Notes under the pieces: generated by a model
What the model saw: only the letters and a program-made list of their open reading frames with translations
Databases searched by the model: none
Told to the model about the DNA's origin: nothing
Translations under genes and position numbers: made by a program
In this document: positions 39,492 through 45,687 of the stretch, piece after piece
How positions within the stretch are numbered: position 1 is the first letter of the stretch
Layout of the letters: each line of letters starts with the position of its first letter
Source of the DNA: Campylobacteraceae bacterium
Lineage (GTDB): Bacteria > Campylobacterota > Campylobacteria > Campylobacterales > Campylobacteraceae
Direction: 5' to 3'
Length of the DNA stretch: 47,972 nt
NCBI GenBank assembly: GCA_031255525.1
Contig: JAIRSJ010000099.1
Location: 1 to 47,972, forward strand

Positions 39492-40009
39492 GCCTGTTCC
39501 GAAAAATATACGGCATCTTGCGTGATAATTTCTTGGTTATCAATATCCACATGTAAAATAAATCTATCCAGATAAGGTATCAAAAAACCTTTTTTCATTG
39601 ACTTCTTATCAGTTACATGCAGATAATCTTGAGAACCTATGCGCTCTATATCGTCTACTATACCCAAAATTTGGTTGTTTTCCACAATCTTACAGCCTAT
39701 GATATCAAACCAGAAAAATTCACCTTTTTCCAATTTACAACTATCTCTTGTGACATCTTTTGTGGTTTTTAAAATTTTATTTGTAAGCCTAAAAGCAGTA
39801 TCTTTGTCGTTTATACCGACAAAACGTACAAGACCCTTCTCTTTATCAAAATCCGATATTTCAAGGTTTTCGTTTTTATCTATAAAAAAACGCCCGCCTT
39901 TTCTAAACTGTTCCGGAAAATCGCTGAAATTATGAAGCTTGAGAAAGCCTTTAAGTCCGACGGTACGGCCGAGTTTTGCAACTTCTACAAGTTCATTACT
40001 CTTCATCAC
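39488..40009 (-). CDS. rimM: 16S rRNA processing protein RimM
   Basis: The product is 173 aa. The N-terminal RimM domain ([21 protein letters not shown]) is followed by a PRC-barrel ([14 protein letters not shown]...[13 protein letters not shown]). It helps mature the 30S head domain. Two adjacent ATGs (40009 and 40006) are possible starts. It overlaps khpA by 14 bases and trmD by 4. Confidence 0.95.
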   Translation of the reverse strand: MMKSNELVEVAKLGRTVGLKGFLKLHNFSDFPEQFRKGGRFFIDKNENLEISDFDKEKGLVRFVGINDKDTAFRLTNKILKTTKDVTRDSCKLEKGEFFWFDIIGCKIVENNQILGIVDDIERIGSQDYLHVTDKKSMKKGFLIPYLDRFILHVDIDNQEIITQDAVYFSEQA

Positions 40010-40244
40010 AGGATTTTATATTTATGCGATAAGATCTTCCGCTTTTGGCTTTGCAAGCGGCAATAACGGTCTTAATAGCATTTATAACTTTACCGTCCTT
40101 ACCTATAATCTTGCCCGTGTCGGCTTTATCGACATACATCGTAATCTCGCTGAAAGTGTCGTCTACTTCATTTGTTTCAACCCGTACTTTATCCGGATTT
40201 TCAACTATAAGTTTTGCAAACTCTTTTAAAAACGTATCGATCAT
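39996..40244 (-). CDS. khpA: KH-domain RNA-binding protein KhpA
   Basis: The product is an 82-aa single KH domain protein with the GxxG loop in GKIIGKDGKVINAIKTVI. Homologues lie between rpsP and rimM in many bacteria and bind RNA broadly, usually with a KhpB partner that is not in this window. It starts 1 base after the rpsP stop. Confidence 0.92.
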   Translation of the reverse strand: MIDTFLKEFAKLIVENPDKVRVETNEVDDTFSEITMYVDKADTGKIIGKDGKVINAIKTVIAACKAKSGRSYRINIKSCDEE

Positions 40245-40245
40245 A

Positions 40246-40476
40246 TCAATTTCCGGTAAGCTTTGCTACCCTATCGCTAAGCTTAGCGCCGACACTTTTC
40301 CAATAATTCAAACGCTCCGTGTCAAATTTCACAATAACGGGTTGCGTTAAGGGGTTATAGTATCCCAATATCTCTATCCAGTTTCCGTCTCGTCGTTTTC
40401 TACTGTCTGTAACTACAATGCGGTAAAAAGGTCGTTTTGTTCTTCCTGCACGTGTTAGTCGTACTACTGTTGCCAT
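40246..40476 (-). CDS. rpsP: 30S ribosomal protein S16
   Basis: The product is 76 aa and starts [24 protein letters not shown], the family N-terminus. The ATG at 40476 is chosen over a TTG at 40497: GGAG lies about 10 bases before the ATG, and the longer form would include the ribosome site. It binds 16S rRNA early in 30S assembly and heads the ribosomal part of the cluster, after ffh. Confidence 0.97.
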   Translation of the reverse strand: MATVVRLTRAGRTKRPFYRIVVTDSRKRRDGNWIEILGYYNPLTQPVIVKFDTERLNYWKSVGAKLSDRVAKLTGN

Positions 40477-40565
40477 AGTATTTTGTCTCCTTGTCAATAA
40501 TAAAAAAATTAAGTCCTGTACGGCTTAGGTATAAGCGTTAAAAAAATACTTATATCTAAACCCGA

Positions 40566-41906
40566 CTATCTTGGAAATCTCTGCTTTTGTCCTTGCAGCA
40601 TTGAATGCAAGTTTGCCATTCCGCCTTTACCTGAAAATTTTTTCGCCAGCTTTGAAGCATTTTCAAACTGTTTTAAAAAGCGATTCACTTCTATTTGAGA
40701 AAGTCCGGCACCCTGTGCTATTCGTCTTTTTCTTGCATTATTTAAAATAGACGGGCTCAATCTCTCTTTTGGAGTCATAGAGCTTATCATAGCTTTTATT
40801 CCTCTCATCTCAACCGAGTTGTCCAAATCGATATCTTTCAACTGTCCTGCCATTGATGAAAGTCCTGGTATCATTCCCAAAAGCGACTTCATGTTTCCGA
40901 ATTTTTTTATACTCTCCATTTGAGCTAAAAAGTCGTTAAAATTAAATTCGCCTTTTTGAATCTTTTTTGTTATCTGTTTTGCCTCTTTTTCATCTATGAT
41001 AGCAGTGGTTTTTTCAGCCAAAGTAGCCAAATCACCCTCGCCCATCAAGCGGCTCACGACACGTTCCGGTATAAAACTCTCCAAATCGTGCGCTTTTTCT
41101 CCGATACCAATAAACCTTAAAGGCACGCCCACCTGGGAAGCTACTCCAAGAGCAATTCCGCCTTTGCCATCACCGTCATATTTACTCAAAATAACACCGC
41201 TGATGCCTATTTTTTCATGAAAACCTGCCGCACTTCTAAGACCGTCTTGTCCGCTCATAGAATCAACCACATAAAACTGCTCATGCGGATTTAAAACGTC
41301 TTTTATCTGCAAAAGTTCGTCCATAAGCTCTTTGTCTATCGCCAAACGACCTGCCGTATCGACAATTAAAACATCATAAAGCTCTTCTTTGGCTTTCTTT
41401 AAAGCTTCTTTGGCAATTTTGACAGGATTTTTTTCGCTTTCATTCCAATATAAATCTACCTCGTTTTGCGAACAAAGCTGTTTTAGCTGCTCAATAGCAG
41501 CCAATCTTTGCAAATCGCATGCCGCCACCAAAACTCTTTTTTTTCTAAGCTTCAAATACAGAGCAAGTTTTACTGTCGTAGTCGTCTTGCCGCTTCCTTG
41601 CAAACCCATCATAAGAGCAATTGTCGGTGGTTTTGAAGCAAATACAAAACCCTGATTGCCATTTGCAGTCAAAATTTTTGTTAAATTATCTTTGATAGCT
41701 TTCAAAAACTGTCTCTGTCCTATGCCGACACGTTTTGTATCAGTCTCCACAGATATTAAAAGCTCTTTTACGACTTTATGATAAACGTCGGCCTTTAAAA
41801 GAGATTTTTTTAGTGTTTCAAGTGCATTTTTAAGTGCTTTTTCATCATCGCTAAAACGAACTTTGTTTATAGCCGATTTGAAAGAGTCTGTTAAAATATC
41901 AAACAC
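40566..41906 (-). CDS. ffh: Signal recognition particle GTPase Ffh
   Basis: The product is 446 aa from GTG at 41906. An N-terminal NG domain has G1 GLQGSGKTTT near residue 100, VDTAGRL and SKYDGDGKGG; a methionine-rich M domain follows (MKSLLGMIPGLSSM, MTPKER). It targets membrane proteins cotranslationally with 4.5S RNA. The frame stays open 42 codons further upstream, but that part reads into a dispersed repeat. The GTG has GGGAG 9 bases before it and gives VFDILTDSFKSAINK, the usual Ffh start. Confidence 0.95.
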   Translation of the reverse strand: MFDILTDSFKSAINKVRFSDDEKALKNALETLKKSLLKADVYHKVVKELLISVETDTKRVGIGQRQFLKAIKDNLTKILTANGNQGFVFASKPPTIALMMGLQGSGKTTTTVKLALYLKLRKKRVLVAACDLQRLAAIEQLKQLCSQNEVDLYWNESEKNPVKIAKEALKKAKEELYDVLIVDTAGRLAIDKELMDELLQIKDVLNPHEQFYVVDSMSGQDGLRSAAGFHEKIGISGVILSKYDGDGKGGIALGVASQVGVPLRFIGIGEKAHDLESFIPERVVSRLMGEGDLATLAEKTTAIIDEKEAKQITKKIQKGEFNFNDFLAQMESIKKFGNMKSLLGMIPGLSSMAGQLKDIDLDNSVEMRGIKAMISSMTPKERLSPSILNNARKRRIAQGAGLSQIEVNRFLKQFENASKLAKKFSGKGGMANLHSMLQGQKQRFPR

Positions 41907-41988
41907 TTTTTTTATCTCCCAAAATTTTCTATGAAAAAAACGCAATGATACAAAAATGATGCTTTGAAGCAAATTAAACCTTCCCGCT

Positions 41989-42033
41989 CCGTCATTGCTG
42001 TGCAGTTCACTTAATTCGTAGACAACAACCACC
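41989..42033 (+). repeat. Dispersed repeat family A, copy 1
   Basis: CCGTCATTGCTGTGC, then AGTTCACTTAATTCG, then TAGACAACAACCACC. Other copies: 42071-42104, 44196-44237 and, inverted, 44583-44625; partial copies at 42037-42051 and 42127-42143. Copies share the GTCATT head and the AATTCGTAGACAA tail. Confidence 0.75.
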
Positions 42034-42070
42034 CTTCCGTCATTCCTGTGCGAGTGATACTTCCTATGAA

Positions 42071-42104
42071 GTCATCACTGTACACTCCCTTAATTCGTAG
42101 ACAA
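42071..42104 (+). repeat. Dispersed repeat family A, copy 2
   Basis: GTCATCACTGTACACTCC followed by CTTAATTCGTAGACAA. The spacing between head and tail matches copy 1. A partial head (CCGTCATTCCTGTGC) lies directly upstream at 42038, so two copies may have been nested or partly deleted. Confidence 0.7.
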
Positions 42105-42221
42105 ATCATGAATAAAATCATGATCAAATTCATAGACAAAAACGCTAATAAAAAAACTGTTATATTGGCACAAAACAATGTAACACAAAAGAATACAAAA
42201 TGATAGAAATTGTTGAAAATT

Positions 42222-42323
42222 CCGTCTTTGCCGGCAATCCATTGTCCCTATTTCGTCTTTGCGAGCCGCTTGTGGCGTGGCAATCCATCCTCCAAGTCTT
42301 TGCGAGCGAAGCGAAGTAATCCA
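42222..42323 (+). repeat. Dispersed repeat family B, three tandem-like copies
   Basis: Three related units start at 42222 (CGTCTTTGCCGGCAATCCA), 42253 (CGTCTTTGCGAGCCGC, ending GGCAATCCA) and 42295 (AGTCTTTGCGAGCGAAGCGA, then AGTAATCCA). Inverted relatives lie at 42421-42445 and 42489-42522. This is the well-known type of interspersed element found between genes in many bacteria. Confidence 0.75.
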
Positions 42324-42573
42324 GAGGAACTATAAAAAATGTCAACAGTTTTAATATCTTTAAAAACAAAAACTTCTGATTTCAAGTTAAAACTATAGAA
42401 TATTAAACACTTCGTGTTTCCGGATTGCTTCGTCTCTTGCAACGACTTTTTTCTGTCATACCCACACAGGTAACAATAACATAATATGTGGATTGCTTCA
42501 TCTCTTCACTTTTCGTAATGACAAAAAATGTGTAAACAACTCTTCTTCTTTCCGCTATACCCATGTTTCCTTC

Positions 42574-42600
42574 CGTCATACCTGCGCAGGCAGGTATTCA
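42574..42600 (+). repeat. Dispersed palindromic repeat family C, copy 1
   Basis: CGTCATACCTGCGCAGGCAG followed by GTATTCA, with an internal CCTGCGCAGG palindrome. A near copy lies at 44266-44291 and a diverged one, in the opposite sense, at 44479-44508. Confidence 0.7.
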
Positions 42601-42848
42601 AAAAGAACGTTTTAATTAAATATAAAGATAAATTCCCGTATTCTTCGCAAATATTGTTTCTTTCGGAAACGATTACGTTCAAGCAAGGAATGGCAGAGTG
42701 TAGATTGTGTATTTCCCTTTCCATCATTCCTGTGCAAGCAAAAATCAAATCACAAACGCTGTTTATTAAAGAAAAACAGGAATTTTACCAAGTTTTCTTT
42801 ATTTAAAGTAAAAATTAAGACTTAATTTTATTTTATTATTGTATATAT

Positions 42849-42860
42849 TACTAATTAGTA
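42849..42860. promoter_or_regulatory. Candidate MarR operator
   Basis: A perfect 12-base palindrome TACTAATTAGTA lies 34 bases before the marR ATG, next to a TATATT that could serve as a -10 box. MarR proteins commonly bind such AT-rich palindromes over their own promoter, so autoregulation of the marR-pirin pair is a reasonable inference. Confidence 0.5.
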
Positions 42861-42893
42861 GTATTATTCATTCATCAAAAGTATGGAGATAAG

Positions 42894-43358
42894 ATGAAGT
42901 TAAACATCAAAAACAGTTTTGACGAGCGGACAGATAAGAGTATGCGCACATGGATACAACTTGTGAGAACATTTCAAAAGATAAGAGCTTATGAGCTTAT
43001 CTATATAAACCAAAATGCTTTAAGCATGAATCAGTTTGAAGTTTTGGAAGTGTTGTATCACAGAGGTGATATGCCCGTATCCACGATAACAAAGCTCATA
43101 TCAAGTACGCCCGGAAACGTTACTGTGGTCATTAAAAATCTGCAAAGAGATAAATTTGTGGAGATAAACGCGGGCAAAAACGATAAACGCGAGCGAATCG
43201 TCGGCATAACGCCTCTTGGAAAAGAGAAGATAGCATTAATGTTTGAACGCCATTCGCAAAATCTAAAACAGTGTTTTGAGGCTTTGAGCGACGAAGAGAT
43301 GGACGCTCTTTTTGTCTCTTTGCGAAAGATACATAAAACTAAATTAAAGGATATATGA
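42894..43358 (+). CDS. MarR-family transcriptional regulator
   Basis: The product is 154 aa with a winged helix-turn-helix (LSMNQFEVLEVLYHRGDMPVSTITKLISSTPGNVTVVIKNLQRDKFVEI) and the wing NDKRERIVGITPLGKEKI, flanked by dimerisation helices. It overlaps the pirin gene by 4 bases, so the two are probably co-translated and the regulator likely controls the pirin gene together with itself. The ligand is unknown; MarR-pirin pairs in other bacteria answer to phenolic or electrophilic compounds. The ATG has a GGAGAT ribosome site. Confidence 0.9.
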   Translation: MKLNIKNSFDERTDKSMRTWIQLVRTFQKIRAYELIYINQNALSMNQFEVLEVLYHRGDMPVSTITKLISSTPGNVTVVIKNLQRDKFVEINAGKNDKRERIVGITPLGKEKIALMFERHSQNLKQCFEALSDEEMDALFVSLRKIHKTKLKDI

Positions 43359-44059
43359 TGGTAAAAAAGATTGATTTTAACAAACTTTTTGTGAGCGATT
43401 TAGGCTGGCTTAAAAGCCGTTTTCACTTCTCTTTTGCGGAATATTTCGATCCGCAAAATATGCACTTCGGCGCTCTTCGCGTCATGAATGACGATATAGT
43501 ACAGCCCTTGAGCGGCTTTACAACTCATCCGCACAAAAATATGGAGATATTTTCTTATGTGCTTGACGGAGAGCTTACGCATGGGGACAGCATGGGCAAT
43601 GTGGAGACTCTGCAAAGGGGTGATGTGCAGTATATGTCGGCGGGCAGCGGGGTATTTCACTCGGAGATGAACAATCATCCGCAAAAACCATTGAGATTTA
43701 TCCAGACATGGATACTGCCGGATGAAAACGGACTCAAACCTCAATACGGCTCCAAGAAGTTCGTATTGGAAGACAGACTGAACAAATGGCTTCATCTTTT
43801 GGGAGATAAAAACTCAAACGCTCACATACGTTTCAATCAAGACGCAAATGTATATGTAAGCGAACTTGACGCGGGCAGGATGTTGAAAGTTGAGCTGGAC
43901 GATAATAGACAAGCCTACTTGAAAGTCATGGAAGGAAGCATAAAGATAGGAGATATGGAGTTTGCTCATGGAGATGCGGCTGAGATAACGGGCGATGCCG
44001 AGATACTGGCGCTTAAAAATTCTCATGTGATGCTGATAGAAATGAGTGAGGAGAGTTAA
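43355..44059 (+). CDS. Pirin-family (YhhW-like) bicupin protein
   Basis: The product is 234 aa with two cupin domains. The metal site residues are complete in the N-terminal cupin: His58 and His60 in THPHKN, His102 and Glu104 in VFHSEM, matching the YhhW quercetin-dioxygenase-like site almost residue for residue. Family members oxidise flavonoids in vitro; the true substrate is often unknown. ATG at 43355 overlaps the marR stop; a second ATG at 43358 is possible. Repeat-rich gaps lie on both sides of the pair. Confidence 0.9.
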   Translation: MMVKKIDFNKLFVSDLGWLKSRFHFSFAEYFDPQNMHFGALRVMNDDIVQPLSGFTTHPHKNMEIFSYVLDGELTHGDSMGNVETLQRGDVQYMSAGSGVFHSEMNNHPQKPLRFIQTWILPDENGLKPQYGSKKFVLEDRLNKWLHLLGDKNSNAHIRFNQDANVYVSELDAGRMLKVELDDNRQAYLKVMEGSIKIGDMEFAHGDAAEITGDAEILALKNSHVMLIEMSEES

Positions 44060-44195
44060 ACGGAAACTTAAACGAACTTAAGAGCTGGATAGACTTTTTT
44101 TGGAAATGTACAAAAAGTCTTCCACCCTCTCATGCAATATGTGTTTACTTTGTAAAGTTGCTGTTTGGTTGCGGGAATGATATCTTCTCACTTTT

Positions 44196-44237
44196 GTCAT
44201 TCCAGCACAGTTTCCTTAATTCGTGGACAAAAACCAC
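44196..44237 (+). repeat. Dispersed repeat family A, copy 3
   Basis: GTCATTCCAGCACAGTTTCC followed by TTAATTCGTGGACAAAAACCAC. It resembles copy 1, which lies about 2.2 kb away on the other side of the marR-pirin pair, in the same orientation. Confidence 0.75.
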
Positions 44238-44288
44238 TCTTTCCGTCATTCCTGTTTCCCTTTTCAGTCATACCTGCGTAGGCAGGTA

Positions 44289-44483
44289 CCCAAAACAAGC
44301 GAAGCGTTTTCAGATTGCTGAAATGTTTCCTTGAAAGCGCATGTAATAAGATTTTGCATATCAAAAAAGGTTAGGCACATAAAAAACCAAAAAAATCTTT
44401 TATCAAAACATGTTTGCAATACCCCTTAGGCGTGTTTCAAGGAAACATTTTGCTTTGACAAAAACGCTTCGCTTGTTTTGGAT
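44289..44483. mobile_element. MITE-like inverted repeat
   Basis: Two arms of about 48 bases (44289-44336 and 44435-44483) are inverted copies. The outer 20 bases (CCAAAACAAGCGAAGCGTTT) and the inner 16 bases (AAATGTTTCCTTGAAA) match exactly, with about 11 diverged bases between them. The spacer is 98 bases and non-coding. Family C repeats flank both arms. Size and structure suggest a miniature non-autonomous element or a composite of palindromic repeats; no transposase is present and no clear target duplication was seen. Confidence 0.45.
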
Positions 44484-44582
44484 TCCCGCGTCAAGCGCGA
44501 GAATGACGGAAGAAAGATGGATTGTGTTTTATTGTTTTACTCCATGTGTTATATTGTGCGTAAATAGCAGTTTTTATTTGTG

Positions 44583-44625
44583 TTTTGTCTATGAACTAAG
44601 TGAAGTGTACAGGAATGACGAAAAA
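44583..44625 (-). repeat. Dispersed repeat family A, copy 4 (inverted)
   Basis: Read on the minus strand it gives CGTCATTCCTGTACACTTCA then CTTAGTTCATAGACAAAA, so it is an inverted copy of the family found at 41989, 42071 and 44196. Confidence 0.75.
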
Positions 44626-44726
44626 GACATAAAATGACAAAATATGTGAAATTTTTGTCATAAACTTGAAATGCGAAACACGTCATGACAATCCGCTAAA
44701 GTATCTGCAAAAAGAGTTAAAAATCT

Positions 44727-44984
44727 TTAACTCTTTTTGAAAAACTCCTCTATCGGTACTTCAAACAGCTTGGAAAGCCTTAAAAGATGCTTTAGGTTGA
44801 AATGCTTTCCATGTGCGTAATTTTCTATTGATGCATAAAAGCCGGATGATTGCTGTCCAATAGAAAGCGCTGTTTCAAGCTGACTCATCTTTTTCTCTTT
44901 TCTAACTCTTTTAACATTACGAGATATATTTTCAAAAAATTCTTTCTCTTCTTCTATCGTTACAATATCAGGTAAATTAAACAT
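44727..44984 (-). CDS. XRE-family helix-turn-helix repressor-like protein
   Basis: The product is 85 aa. An HTH_3 domain covers about 20-80 (NVKRVRKEKKMSQLETALSIGQQSSGFYASIENYAHGKHFNLKHLLRLSKLFEVPIEEFF). It is a small DNA-binding protein with no effector domain. A TAAGGA ribosome site is 6-7 bases before the ATG. It is divergent from the broken lipoprotein gene, and two inverted repeats in the shared 94-bp gap are candidate operators. Confidence 0.85.
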   Translation of the reverse strand: MFNLPDIVTIEEEKEFFENISRNVKRVRKEKKMSQLETALSIGQQSSGFYASIENYAHGKHFNLKHLLRLSKLFEVPIEEFFKKS

Positions 44985-44991
44985 GTATATG

Positions 44992-45018
44992 TCCTTATAG
45001 CTAATTTTCCTATAAGGA
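44992..45018. promoter_or_regulatory. Inverted repeat, candidate operator 1 for the XRE protein
   Basis: TCCTTATAG and CTATAAGGA are perfect 9-base arms separated by 9 bases, just upstream of the XRE gene start. The left arm also contains that gene's ribosome site, so binding here or an RNA hairpin could both reduce its expression. Confidence 0.45.
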
Positions 45019-45027
45019 TATTTCTTA

Positions 45028-45033
45028 TATAAT
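45028..45033 (+). promoter_or_regulatory. Candidate -10 box for the lipoprotein/secreted-protein unit
   Basis: TATAAT lies 46 bases before the ATG at 45079, between the two inverted repeats. It is well placed for control by the divergent XRE protein. Confidence 0.45.
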
Positions 45034-45056
45034 TTCTTAGCAATTCTATATAGAGA

Positions 45057-45074
45057 ACTTTTCTATAGAAAAGT
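45057..45074. promoter_or_regulatory. Perfect 18-base palindrome, candidate operator 2
   Basis: ACTTTTCTATAGAAAAGT is self-complementary over its whole length and lies 4 bases before the ATG at 45079. It shares the core TATAG(G/A)AAAA with one side of the repeat at 44992-45018 read on the other strand. Confidence 0.5.
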
Positions 45075-45078
45075 AAAT

Positions 45079-45671
45079 ATGAAAAATATATTTGAGATAG
45101 CTTTATTTGGCTTTGGCTTTGAGTGGTTGTAAAAAAGATGAGTCTAATAGCAATTCAAACAATAGTTCGGATACGGCTGTGAAGGAAATGTGGTAGTAAA
45201 TGGATACGAACTTCCTCCATGCCCTGACCCAAAAGAGAATGATAAAACGCTTCTTGGCATTGATAGCAACAATAACGGTGTTAGAGACGATGTAGAAAGA
45301 TGGCTCATTGTAAAGTATAAAGATCATCATAAGATAGTTACTGAGATTGGGTTTCAAGGGGCAAAAGCTTCACAGATAGTTATACAAGACCCAAGTAAAG
45401 CAAGGGAAACCACGAAACTTGAAGAGGCAGCGCAAGATTGCAATAGTTATTTTGGAGTTTATGCACAATACAACAATGAACCTCTCTTGATAGACCATAA
45501 TATCATTACTTCAACTGCTTTTAATACTATTCATTCAATACGAAGGAGAGAATAGAAGCTTATCTCGCTTATGATAGAGCTTTAAGCGGCGGAGTATACT
45601 CTACTCCTCAAGGCAGCAAAGCATATAGGGCTTTATGTGACTTTGATGTAGACAATTTCTTAAATAAATAA
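45079..45671 (+). pseudogene. Lipoprotein gene disrupted by three frameshifts
   Basis: Four coding pieces are needed to read this gene. The start (MKNIFEIALFGF) is in one frame. The lipobox piece ALSGCKKDESNSNSNNSSD, from about 45116, is shifted by one. The main body from about 45166 returns to the first frame (GCEGNVVVNGYELPPCPDP, LLGIDSNNNGVRDDVERW). The end from about 45540 needs a third frame (NTKERIEAYLAYDRALSGGV, ending DVDNFLNK at 45671). The body resembles a family of secreted lipoproteins with the NNNGVRDDVERW motif; function is unknown. Neighbours are intact, so true decay is more likely than local sequence error, but read data would decide. Confidence 0.75.
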
Positions 45672-45687
45672 AGTTAAGGAGCAGACA

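Larger units (their letters stand above)
41907..42893. repeat. Gene-free repeat cluster between ffh and marR
   Basis: This 987-bp stretch has no convincing gene but holds at least three kinds of short interspersed repeat in both orientations. Some are CGTCATTCCTG...AATTCGTAGACAA elements, others are CTTTGCGAGCGAAGCGAAG...AATCCA elements, and one is GTCATACCTGCGCAGGCAGG. Elements of the last two kinds are widely seen between genes of many proteobacteria. Several sizeable open frames here read through these repeats in different frames and are not credited as genes. Confidence 0.8.
44060..44726. repeat. Gene-free repeat cluster after the pirin gene
   Basis: This 667-bp gap holds family A copies in both orientations (44196-44237 and 44583-44625), a family C copy (44266-44291), its diverged partner (44479-44508) and a large inverted repeat (44289-44483). 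No gene was recognised; the open frames here read through the repeats. Confidence 0.8.

Noticed and set aside
40477-40497. Upstream TTG start for rpsP
   Set aside because: It would translate through the GGAG ribosome site; the ATG at 40476 gives the conserved N-terminus.
41907-42032. N-terminal extension of Ffh by 42 codons
   Set aside because: The added residues read through dispersed repeat A. The GTG at 41906 has a good ribosome site and gives the standard Ffh start.
42160-42806. Several 64-92 codon open frames on both strands
   Set aside because: They run through short interspersed repeats in different frames, lack ribosome sites and show no protein-like pattern.
41989-44625. CRISPR array
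   Set aside because: Repeats are irregularly spaced, occur in both orientations and vary inside; there are no regular spacers and no cas genes.
44410-44637. A 75-codon plus-strand open frame
   Set aside because: It reads through the right arm of the inverted repeat and an inverted family A copy, so its openness comes from repeat sequence.
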